Below, piece by piece: positions 1 to 5,368 of a stretch of 5,413 nt of DNA. The stretch is from an uncultured Prevotella sp. (GTDB lineage Bacteria; Bacteroidota; Bacteroidia; Bacteroidales; Bacteroidaceae), in assembly GCA_945827565.1 (NCBI GenBank), contig CALZNR010000119.1, positions 1 through 5,413 of the forward strand, read 5' to 3'. Below the pieces are notes generated by a model. It ran no database searches, was not told the DNA's origin, and saw only the letters and a program-made list of their open reading frames with translations. Within the stretch, counting starts at the first letter, position 1. Each line of letters begins with the position of its first letter. The position numbers and the translations under genes were made by a program.

Positions 1-46
1 AGATTTCTGCCTGTCTCGTGGGCTCGGAGATGTGTATAAGAGACAG
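1..46 (+). other. Nextera sequencing adapter left on the contig end (not genomic)
   Basis: Positions 13-46 match the Illumina Nextera read-2 transposase adapter, ending in the 19-base Tn5 mosaic end at 28-46. Positions 5-12 (TTCTGCCT) match, as I recall it, the i7 index N703 in adapter orientation, and positions 1-4 (AGAT) match the end of the P7 primer. The same block appears reverse-complemented at the other end. This is library construct, not host DNA, and should be trimmed. Confidence 0.98.
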
Positions 47-221
47 CTCCATACAGACCTATTACGAAAAGATGTGGATAGAGCGCGGGCTGAACATCAG
101 ATACATGAAGTTCAGACTACCACAGCAGGGCACACTCTGCGAACCGGAAGTGGAGATTGAGTTTGACGACTACCGAAGCTATCGGCGCGACAAACGCACA
201 CCATTGGAGGCTGGAAAATAA
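47..221 (+). CDS. trmB: tRNA (guanine-N7)-methyltransferase TrmB, C-terminal fragment
   Basis: This is the last 57 or so codons of a gene whose 5' part is cut off at the adapter junction; no native start lies in the window. TrmB uses S-adenosylmethionine to make m7G at position 46 in the variable loop of tRNAs. The visible part carries the closing segment of the family: TYYEKMWIERGLNIRYMKF resembles the conserved C-terminal T-x-YE...G.....I.Y motif that contacts tRNA and SAM. An acidic tail with EVEIEFDDYRSYRR follows, as I recall from Bacteroidales TrmB proteins. The catalytic Rossmann core is missing. An open frame runs upstream from a pseudo-start at 18, but residues before 47 are translated adapter. 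It ends 33 bp before mrp on the same strand, a pairing I recall from Bacteroidales, so cotranscription is likely. Confidence 0.8.
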
Positions 222-254
222 CATCAAACAACCAATCAACCCCTCAAGCACGCA

Positions 255-1355
255 ATGACACTATACCCCAAACTGATCATGGATGCACTCGCCACCGTGA
301 CCTATCCGGGCACCAAGAAGAACCTGGTAGAGAGCGAGATGGTGGCAGACACGCCCAGCATCAACGGTATGAAGGTAAAGGTGACACTCATCTTTCCACG
401 CGATACCGACCCCTTCCTTAAATCCACCCTCAAAGCAGCAGAGGCTGCCATCCACTATCATGTGAGCAAGGAGGTGGAGGTGACCATCGAAACGGAGTTC
501 AAATCAAAGCCCCGACCAGAGGTGGGCAAGTTGTTGCCACAGGTAAAGAATATCATCGCCGTAAGTTCAGGAAAGGGAGGCGTGGGCAAAAGCACTGTGG
601 CAGCCAACCTGGCAATTGCATTGGCTCGCCTGGGCTATCGGGTGGGACTGCTCGACACTGACATCTTCGGTCCGTCAATGCCCAAGATGTTTCATGTAGA
701 AGATGCACGTCCATACGCCGTGGAGAAAGATGGCAGACAGCTCATTTCGCCTATCGAACAATATGGAGTAAAACTGCTGAGCATCGGCTTCTTTGTCAGT
801 CCTGACACTGCTACACTGTGGCGAGGCGGCATGGCAAGCAATGCCTTGAAGCAACTCATTGCCGATGCCGATTGGGGAGAACTGGATTATTTCATCCTTG
901 ACACACCACCAGGCACCAGCGACATCCATCTCACCCTGCTGCAAACACTTGCCATCACGGGTGCAGTGATTGTGAGCACGCCTCAGAAGGTGGCACTTGC
1001 AGATGCACGCAAAGGCATTGACATGTATCGCAACGAAAAGGTCAATGTGCCCATTTTAGGTTTGATAGAAAACATGGCATGGTTCACTCCGGCAGAACTG
1101 CCAGAAAACAAATATTACATCTTTGGAAACGGGGGATGCAAAGCCCTTGCCGAAGAGATGGGCACACCACTGTTGGCACAAATACCCTTGGTGCAAAGCA
1201 TCTGCGAGAGCGGAGATGCCGGCGAACCGGCTGCCACCAAGATTGACACCATCACAGGTCAGGCTTTCCTCAGTTTGGCACAGGCTGTAGTCACTGTGGT
1301 CAACCGTCGCAACAAAGAGCAGGCTCCCACCAAGATTGTAGGAGTAAAGAAATAG
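255..1355 (+). CDS. mrp: Mrp/NBP35-family P-loop ATPase, iron-sulfur cluster carrier
   Basis: A complete 366-aa cytoplasmic protein of usual length for Mrp (ApbC) proteins with an N-terminal extra domain. Residues 1 to about 85 form a MIP18/DUF59-type domain. Residues 98-350 are the SIMIBI-class ATPase: deviant Walker A SSGKGGVGKST at 104-114 (signature Lys107, P-loop Lys112), a DTDIFGPSMP segment at 134-143, and DTPPGTSD at 216-223. Family members bind and transfer Fe-S clusters, using ATP, to apo-enzymes. The place where many Mrp proteins carry a cluster-binding CXXC, after the ENM motif at 272-274, reads AWFTPAELPENKYYIFG instead. No CXXC exists anywhere in the protein; the only cysteines are Cys295 and Cys317. 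I recall this variant as usual in Bacteroidota. The start at 255 gives the standard N-terminus; no clear Shine-Dalgarno precedes it. It probably shares a transcript with trmB and converges on folA. Confidence 0.95.
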   Translation: MTLYPKLIMDALATVTYPGTKKNLVESEMVADTPSINGMKVKVTLIFPRDTDPFLKSTLKAAEAAIHYHVSKEVEVTIETEFKSKPRPEVGKLLPQVKNIIAVSSGKGGVGKSTVAANLAIALARLGYRVGLLDTDIFGPSMPKMFHVEDARPYAVEKDGRQLISPIEQYGVKLLSIGFFVSPDTATLWRGGMASNALKQLIADADWGELDYFILDTPPGTSDIHLTLLQTLAITGAVIVSTPQKVALADARKGIDMYRNEKVNVPILGLIENMAWFTPAELPENKYYIFGNGGCKALAEEMGTPLLAQIPLVQSICESGDAGEPAATKIDTITGQAFLSLAQAVVTVVNRRNKEQAPTKIVGVKK

Positions 1356-1358
1356 GCA

Positions 1359-1853
1359 TTACCGGTTTGTTGCCGGCACATAATCCACAAAATCATACGC
1401 AAAGGCGTGACGCTCATCCTTATCGTGATGCTCACGCCTTTCTTCTTTCCACTCGTTGATGTAGTCGGGGAAAAACACGTCTGCCTGCGCTGGTGTATCA
1501 TCCACCTCGGTAAGGCATAGGCGGTTTGCCAGTGGCAATGCCTGACTATACACGCTGACTCCACCTATTATATATATGTCCTCGTCGGCACTGCAATGCT
1601 CCAAAGCCTCATTCAGCGAAGCGTATGTGTCGCATCCTTCAAAATGGGTACAACGGGTGCTGAGCACAATGTTACGACGGTTGGGCAGGGCCCCCTTGGG
1701 CAGCGACAGGAAGGTGTTGCGCCCCATGATGATGGTGTGCCCTGTGGTCAACGCCTTGAAACGTTTCAGGTCGTTGGGCAACCAGTAAATCAACTTGTTT
1801 TCAAATCCTATGGCTCTGTTGCGTGCCACAGCTGCTATAATCTGTATTGTCAT
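1359..1853 (-). CDS. folA: Dihydrofolate reductase
   Basis: A complete 164-aa enzyme, near the 159 aa of E. coli FolA, that reduces dihydrofolate to tetrahydrofolate with NADPH in the cytoplasm. Visible family features are the N-terminal strand IIAAVARNRAIG (residues 5-16), the active-site helix WLPNDLKRF with catalytic acid Asp28 (E. coli Asp27), and the NADPH segment IIMGRNTF at 41-48. LPNRRN at 56-61 holds the folate-glutamate-binding Arg (Arg59 by alignment to E. coli Arg57). The Gly-Gly turn is in IIGGVSVY at 95-102, and LTEVDD at 114-119 holds the equivalent of E. coli Thr113. The position equal to E. coli Trp22 is Tyr23, with Trp at 24; I recall this YWLPND arrangement from Bacteroidota. 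It follows thyA by 46 bp on the same strand and is the last gene of the operon. Its stop is 3 bp from the mrp stop. Confidence 0.96.
   Translation of the reverse strand: MTIQIIAAVARNRAIGFENKLIYWLPNDLKRFKALTTGHTIIMGRNTFLSLPKGALPNRRNIVLSTRCTHFEGCDTYASLNEALEHCSADEDIYIIGGVSVYSQALPLANRLCLTEVDDTPAQADVFFPDYINEWKEERREHHDKDERHAFAYDFVDYVPATNR
1401..1441 (+). terminator. Hairpin, likely intrinsic terminator for mrp, inside the folA 3' end
   Basis: Perfect 10-base arms AAAGGCGTGA (1401-1410) and TCACGCCTTT (1432-1441) enclose a 21-base loop. Inside the loop, CATC (1415-1418) can pair with GATG (1427-1430). On the + strand the right arm ends in TTT and continues CTTCTTTCC, a broken T-rich run. It lies 46-86 bp past the mrp stop codon. 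On the minus strand the same bases are folA codons for about residues 138-151 and no T run follows, so the polarity favours ending mrp transcripts. Function is inferred from structure and position. Confidence 0.6.
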
Positions 1854-1899
1854 CAGTCTTTATGTTCTGTATTCGTTTTCGCAGAAAAGTTTCATGTTC

Positions 1900-2694
1900 C
1901 TATACCGACACCTCGGCTTTGATGTGAGGCCACGGGTCGTAGTTGTCTAACTGGAAGTCCTCGTACTGGAAGTCAAAAATGCTTTTCACATCCGGGTTGA
2001 TGCGCATCACTGGCAGTGGTCGGGGGGTGCGTGTCAGTTGCAGACGTGCCTGTTCCAGATGATTCAGGTACAGGTGCGTGTCGCCTGTGGTGTGTATAAA
2101 ATCGCCCGGAACAAGTCCGCTCACCTGTGCCATCATCATCAACAGCAGGGCATAGCTGGCTATATTGAACGGCACACCGAGGAAGGTATCAGCAGAGCGC
2201 TGGTAGAGTTGCAGGCTCAGTCGGCCGTCTGCCACATAAAACTGGAACATTGTATGACACGGGGGCAGTGCCATCTTCTCCACCTCTGCCACATTCCATG
2301 CACTCACTATCATCCTTCGCGAGTCGGGGTTGTGCTTCAACTGTTCCACCACATTCTGTATTTGGTCTATGGTTCCGCCGTTGTAGTCGGGCCATGAGCG
2401 CCACTGATGCCCATACACAGGTCCCAGTTCTCCATTTTCGTCAGCCCATTCATTCCATATCCTCACACCGTGTTCCTGCAAGTACTTCACGTTGGTGTTG
2501 CCTTGAAGAAACCAAAGGAGTTCGTATATGATGGATTTAAGATGAAGCTTTTTGGTGGTAAGTAAAGGGAACCCCTCTTGCAGGTTGAAACGCATCTGAT
2601 TTCCAAAGATGCTGATGGTGCCCGTGCCGGTACGGTCGCCTTTTTTCACGCCCTCCGTCATGATTCGGTTGAGCAAGTCTAAATATTGTTTCAT
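1900..2694 (-). CDS. thyA: Thymidylate synthase
   Basis: A complete 264-aa protein, the same length as E. coli ThyA. It methylates dUMP to dTMP with 5,10-methylene-tetrahydrofolate, releasing dihydrofolate. All the key residues fall at E. coli numbering: phosphate-binding Arg21 (KGDRTGTGT), the Arg126-Arg127 pair contributed across the dimer, and nucleophile Cys146 in [22 protein letters not shown] holds Arg166, Asp169 and Asn177, and [12 protein letters not shown] holds His207 and Tyr209. The C-terminus IKAEVSV corresponds to the flexible tail that closes over the active site. Nothing suggests inactivation. Its ATG overlaps the TGA of the upstream RNA methyltransferase gene by 4 bp, which points to translational coupling, and folA follows after 46 bp. 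ThyA consumes reduced folate and FolA restores it, so coexpression makes sense. Confidence 0.98.
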   Translation of the reverse strand: MKQYLDLLNRIMTEGVKKGDRTGTGTISIFGNQMRFNLQEGFPLLTTKKLHLKSIIYELLWFLQGNTNVKYLQEHGVRIWNEWADENGELGPVYGHQWRSWPDYNGGTIDQIQNVVEQLKHNPDSRRMIVSAWNVAEVEKMALPPCHTMFQFYVADGRLSLQLYQRSADTFLGVPFNIASYALLLMMMAQVSGLVPGDFIHTTGDTHLYLNHLEQARLQLTRTPRPLPVMRINPDVKSIFDFQYEDFQLDNYDPWPHIKAEVSV

Positions 2695-4127
2695 AATTGG
2701 AATATAGTTGGTTCTTCAGGTATATGTGTGCTCTTGATGCGCCATTCACGTGGATAGAGGTTATTGGCTCTGTTGCCTATGTTCTTGCAAAAGCCCAAGG
2801 GAACGCCACGGTATGTGAGAAGCACAAAGCCTTTTGGCGTATTCTCAGGCAGTCTCACCGCCTCACAGCGCAGAAAGTCGATGGCGGTGGCATAATCCAC
2901 AGCAACAAGCGGAAACAAATCCAAGGCTCTCTCTCTACTCAGCGACAACGCATGATGCGGAACAAGGTCGCGCCCTTTGATACGTGCCACGGGCACTCCT
3001 GCACTCAGCACTTTCAGCCCTTGTTTCACAGCCATGTCATAACTGCCTGCCAGTGGCAGTGGCAGCGCCATCAGCTCGTCTTCCTGGTGGCGCAACACAC
3101 ACTTGTATGCAGGCCTCAGCCACTGTGTCAGTGGCTCTGTCAGTTTGCTGTCTATGGCACACGTTGCTTTCTGCTTACGTGCCTTTCCGTTCTCTTTTTT
3201 CGTATTCCTTTCAGCCTCAGCATCCAGCACATACGGGGCTTCTCCATGTTTCTTCAGCACAGCCATAAACAGCCCCTCTCCTTTGGTATATCCGGGCATG
3301 AAGCGATAGACAGGTGCCTTGTAGCCTGGCAGCAGCGAAGGCATGATCTGCCACGCCTCCTCCACGGGCACTGCAAGCACCTCTGCCCCCAGTTTTTCGG
3401 CTATCCACCTCACATTCTCCTCGTTTTCCAGCGTATTGAATGTACATGTGGAGTAAATCATCAAGCCTCCATCACGCAGCCTTCCCCATACGGTCTGCAC
3501 TATTTCACGCTGCAACTGGGCACACTGCTCCACACGCTGCCTGCTCCACCCTGCCACAGCCTCGGCATCCTTACGGAACATCCCCTCGCCCGAACAAGGA
3601 ACATCACAAAGCAGCACATCAAAGAGCAGGGAGCTATGGGCAAACTGTTCGGGATAGTTGTTGGTGACCATCACTCCCGATGCCCCCCATTTCTGTATGT
3701 TCTCTGCCAATATCTGCGCCCTCAGCTTGATGGGTTCGTTGCACACCACCATGCTTCCTTGGGGCAGGGCATCCAGCGCCACCGTAGTTTTTCCACCGGG
3801 TGCTGCACACATATCGAGCATCATCACCGGACGGTTCACATAGGTTGAAAGCACACGGTGCAGGAACATAGATGAGGCCTCCTGCACGTAGTAGCATCCG
3901 GCATGGAGCAAGGGGTCGAAAGTAAAATTGGGCCGCTGCTCCAATATCCACCCACTGGCACACCAAGCCACTCTCGAGGCTGCACTCACAGGAAACATTC
4001 CGCTGCATTTTCCATTCACACGCACCGCAGTTATCGGCTCTTCCAACAGTCCGTCAAAGAGGCGTTTTGCTCTGTCCTCCCCCATCAGGGTGTTCATCTG
4101 CGTAATAAATTCGGCTGGTAACTGCAT
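2691..4127 (-). CDS. rsmF: RsmF-type rRNA/tRNA cytosine-C5 methyltransferase (NOL1/NOP2/Sun family)
   Basis: A 478-aa SAM-dependent RNA m5C methyltransferase, close to the roughly 480 aa of E. coli RsmF. Residues 1-60 form an N-terminal RNA-binding region, opening [20 protein letters not shown]. Residues about 77-292 are the Rossmann catalytic core: SAM motif [13 protein letters not shown] (104-115), [12 protein letters not shown] (175-186) and [15 protein letters not shown] (225-239). The two family cysteines, Cys178 in motif IV and Cys228 in motif VI, are both present. A Lys/Glu-rich linker (303-320) leads to an RsmF-type C-terminal domain (330-478). E. coli RsmF modifies 16S rRNA C1407; the target here is not visible, so the symbol reflects domain architecture only. 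The frame is open back to 4271, but those 48 extra residues are unlike the family and would span the promoter at 4147-4178, so the ATG at 4127 is preferred. It is first in the operon with thyA and folA. Confidence 0.9.
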   Translation of the reverse strand: MQLPAEFITQMNTLMGEDRAKRLFDGLLEEPITAVRVNGKCSGMFPVSAASRVAWCASGWILEQRPNFTFDPLLHAGCYYVQEASSMFLHRVLSTYVNRPVMMLDMCAAPGGKTTVALDALPQGSMVVCNEPIKLRAQILAENIQKWGASGVMVTNNYPEQFAHSSLLFDVLLCDVPCSGEGMFRKDAEAVAGWSRQRVEQCAQLQREIVQTVWGRLRDGGLMIYSTCTFNTLENEENVRWIAEKLGAEVLAVPVEEAWQIMPSLLPGYKAPVYRFMPGYTKGEGLFMAVLKKHGEAPYVLDAEAERNTKKENGKARKQKATCAIDSKLTEPLTQWLRPAYKCVLRHQEDELMALPLPLAGSYDMAVKQGLKVLSAGVPVARIKGRDLVPHHALSLSRERALDLFPLVAVDYATAIDFLRCEAVRLPENTPKGFVLLTYRGVPLGFCKNIGNRANNLYPREWRIKSTHIPEEPTIFQL

Positions 4128-4143
4128 TTTTATGGCGTTTTCT

Positions 4144-4174
4144 ATGCAAAAGTAGAAAAAAAATTGCATCTTTG
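4144..4174 (+). promoter_or_regulatory. Candidate + strand promoter for the membrane-protein/pspC pair
   Basis: CATCTTTG at 4167-4174, after an eight-A run (4156-4163), resembles the common Bacteroidota -7 box TATCTTTG with one mismatch. The expected -33 slot near 4144-4147 (ATGC) is poor. An alternative places -33 at the TTTG of 4171-4174 and a weak -7, TAGGTAAA, at 4194-4201 with a 19-base spacer. In either case transcription would begin between about 4178 and 4208, leaving an untranslated leader of roughly 65-95 bases before the gene at 4275. Confidence 0.4.
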
Positions 4175-4176
4175 CA
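4145..4176. repeat. Dyad symmetry TGCAAA...TTTGCA spanning the divergent promoters
   Basis: TGCAAA (4145-4150) and TTTGCA (4171-4176) are exact inverted repeats 20 bases apart. Each belongs to the -7 region of one of the two opposing candidate promoters. A shorter dyad, TTGCA-TCTT-TGCAA (4164-4177), is nested at the right arm. The symmetry may simply follow from two promoters of the same consensus facing each other, or it may be a protein-binding site. Confidence 0.5.
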
Positions 4177-4178
4177 AC
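4147..4178 (-). promoter_or_regulatory. Bacteroidota-type promoter for the rsmF-thyA-folA operon
   Basis: Read on the minus strand, 4154-4147 is TACTTTTG, a full match to the Bacteroidota -7 consensus TAnnTTTG. A GTTG at 4178-4175, separated by 20 bases, fits three of four bases of the -33 box TTTG. Transcription would start near 4141-4143, leaving a leader of roughly 15 bases before the ATG at 4127. This placement is the main reason for rejecting upstream starts of the methyltransferase ORF. Confidence 0.65.
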
Positions 4179-4227
4179 GCCTGCCTGAAAGAATAGGTAA
4201 AAAGATGACAGACAGGAGACAGACCGA

Positions 4228-4278
4228 ATGGGAGATTTTCCCCATACAATACGCTCATTTAAATACAGCACGATATGA
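4228..4278 (+). CDS. Possible 16-codon leader ORF coupled to the next gene
   Basis: ATG at 4228 opens a short frame encoding MGDFPHTIRSFKYSTI, ending with TGA at 4276-4278. That stop overlaps the ATG of the membrane-protein gene (4275-4277) in an ATGA arrangement. An AGGAG sequence at 4214-4218 sits 9 bases before the ATG, unusually Shine-Dalgarno-like for this phylum. I recognise no known leader peptide, and a 16-codon ORF occurs easily by chance. If real, it would control translation of the downstream gene by stop-start coupling. Confidence 0.2.
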   Translation: MGDFPHTIRSFKYSTI

Positions 4279-4880
4279 AAAGAATCTGGATTCTCGCCTT
4301 ACTGATGTGCCTTGTCACAATGGCATGGGCAGACAGCACAGGCATTGTGGCATACTCTGACACTGCCATATTCAACGACACATGCGTTGCCCCGGCAGCA
4401 TCTGCATCTACATCTTCCCTCTACTCTTTCTCTGCCTCAACCGATGACTGGAGCATAGACATAGACGATTTGAGCCAAGTGTTTTCAAACTTCAAGCATC
4501 TGATATTCAGCAATGGCTGGCTGTTTGCACTCGCCATGCTGCTGTTCGTGGCACTGCCTTTCACTGCCCTTCTCCTCATTATTCTCATCATCGTGATGCT
4601 GCTGCGCAAGAGAGAATCTCCCAAACCCGTACAGACGGTGGGCATAGAAGGAAGTTCTGACGTCTGTGTTGTGAACGGGCAAGCAGAAGAAACCTGTCAG
4701 AATGAGCAAGACAATCGCGCAAAAGAGCTTCGCCAACTGGGTGTGCGCCGCTGCGGCATCGGTGCCGGCATATTGTTGCTCTGCATCTTTATCGACTCCA
4801 GCTTGGGCATTGGCATCGGTTGTCTGCTTGTGTGCATCGGCATCAGCAATATCATCAATGGAAAGAACAGCACAAAATAA
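4275..4880 (+). CDS. Signal-peptide membrane protein of unknown function (DUF6249-like C-terminus)
   Basis: A 201-aa envelope protein whose function I do not recognise. Residues 1-19 are a clear signal peptide, MKRIWILALLMCLVTMAWA, with a likely Ala19-Asp20 cleavage. Residues 20-75 are a Ser/Ala/Asp-rich, probably periplasmic stretch. Residues 82-110 are a long hydrophobic segment stopped by RKR (111-113), placing the linker 114-158 (with Cys131 and Cys141) in the cytoplasm. The C-terminus is a hydrophobic hairpin built from two similar glycine motifs, GIGAGILLLCIFI (161-173) and GIGIGCLLVCIGI (178-190). This order (leader, transmembrane segment with basic stop, charged linker, glycine-rich terminal hairpin) resembles the DUF6249 proteins I recall from Bacteroidota, a tentative match. 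It lies 44 bp before a pspC-domain gene on the same strand, so a shared envelope-related role is a reasonable guess. The ATG is supported by the signal peptide directly after it. Confidence 0.8.
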   Translation: MKRIWILALLMCLVTMAWADSTGIVAYSDTAIFNDTCVAPAASASTSSLYSFSASTDDWSIDIDDLSQVFSNFKHLIFSNGWLFALAMLLFVALPFTALLLIILIIVMLLRKRESPKPVQTVGIEGSSDVCVVNGQAEETCQNEQDNRAKELRQLGVRRCGIGAGILLLCIFIDSSLGIGIGCLLVCIGISNIINGKNSTK

Positions 4881-4924
4881 ACAACCGTAAAGAAAAAGCA
4901 ACAGAACTTATTTTTTAATTTGAT

Positions 4925-5119
4925 ATGGAATATAAAAAACTGACACTGTCTAACGACAAGAAGATTGCAGGTGTGTGTGGCGGCATTGCCGAATACATTG
5001 AGATTGACCCTACCGTGGTGCGCCTCATCTATGCCCTTCTCACTATATTCACCGCCTTCAGCGGCATCATTATCTACCTTATTTTGATGCTTGTTTTGCC
5101 GAAGGCCTCTCATCAGTAA
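4925..5119 (+). CDS. pspC: Small PspC-domain membrane protein
   Basis: A 64-aa protein that is essentially a single PspC domain. The amphipathic N-terminus carries the family signature NDKKIAGVCGGIAEYIEID (10-28), followed by PTVVRL and a hydrophobic membrane segment (about 33-58) ending LPKASHQ. In enterobacteria PspC is an inner-membrane sensor of the phage-shock response that relieves PspA inhibition of PspF. Stand-alone short PspC proteins are common in Bacteroidota, and their partners are mostly unknown; no pspA, pspB or pspF is visible here. The start follows an AT-rich 44-bp gap without a strong Shine-Dalgarno, normal for this phylum. It is probably cotranscribed with the 201-aa membrane protein. 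Its 3' end overlaps the convergent OmpA-domain gene by 41 bp. The symbol reflects the domain, not proven orthology. Confidence 0.9.
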   Translation: MEYKKLTLSNDKKIAGVCGGIAEYIEIDPTVVRLIYALLTIFTAFSGIIIYLILMLVLPKASHQ

Positions 5120-5368
5120 ACATGCCATAGGTGGTGCGCAGCACTATGAACTCGGTGCGTCGGTTCAACTGGTTGCATATCTCCTGCTCTTCGGGCTTGA
5201 GGGTTTTGATAAATTCCTCTGTAAGCACATCATTCTCTTTCAAGAAGGCGTAGGTCTCTGTCAGTTTCCGCTTGATGGTCTTGGGCTTGTCCTTACCATA
5301 GCCCACAGGACTTAGGCGGTCGGCAGCGATGCCTTGCTTGATGAGATAGTTCACCACCGCCTCGGCAC
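5079..5368 (-). CDS. OmpA-domain outer-membrane/peptidoglycan-binding protein, C-terminal fragment
   Basis: About 96 C-terminal codons of a larger gene cut by the contig end; the frame is open to the adapter at 5369. The GTG at 5357-5355 is an internal Val codon (the preceding residues read AEA), not a start. The fragment holds the last part of an OmpA/MotB-type peptidoglycan-binding domain: VVNYLIKQGIAADRLSPVGYGKDKP, then the conserved NRRTEF (Asn-Arg-Arg). Between GYG and NRR lies an insertion of some 43 residues with VLTEEFIKTLKPEEQ. I recall this form, usually ending LRTTYG(L/M)F, from multi-domain Bacteroidota proteins with TPR and PD40-type propeller domains before OmpA, including PorE-like type IX secretion components. 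Which one this is cannot be told from the fragment. After YGMF it continues 12 residues (TDERPSAKQASK), encoded entirely within the antisense overlap with pspC. Confidence 0.85.

Noticed and set aside
28..46. Tn5 mosaic end suggesting a transposon boundary, with its partner at 5369-5387
   Set aside because: Both ends continue into Nextera adapter and index sequence, so this is the library transposase footprint rather than a resident element.
2697..3848. 383-aa open frame on the + strand
   Set aside because: It is wholly antisense to the well-supported RsmF-type gene, shows no recognisable domain, and its Cys/His/Gln-rich composition is typical of a reverse-strand shadow.
4172..4360. 62-aa + strand frame running through the leader into the membrane-protein gene
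   Set aside because: Its start lies inside the -7 box of the candidate promoter and it overlaps the signal-peptide gene out of frame; the product has no recognisable feature.
4915..4922. TTAATTTG as a -7 box for a separate pspC promoter
   Set aside because: It ends two bases before the pspC ATG, so a transcript would start inside the coding region; the AT-rich gap is better explained as a translation-initiation context.
5085..5115. TGATG...CATCA with an inner GCC-GAA-GGC as a shared terminator for the convergent genes
   Set aside because: The stem is only 5 bp plus 3 bp, with a large asymmetric internal loop and no T run on either side, so it is too weak to call.
4485..5128. Minus-strand frames of 138 and 143 aa opposite the membrane protein and pspC
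   Set aside because: They are antisense to genes with a clear signal peptide and a clear PspC domain, and their Gln/His/Met-rich translations match no family I know.
5355..5357. GTG as the start of a small 92-aa OmpA-like protein
   Set aside because: The frame stays open to the adapter and the upstream residues (AEA before VVNYL) fit the OmpA domain, so the GTG is an internal Val codon of a truncated gene.
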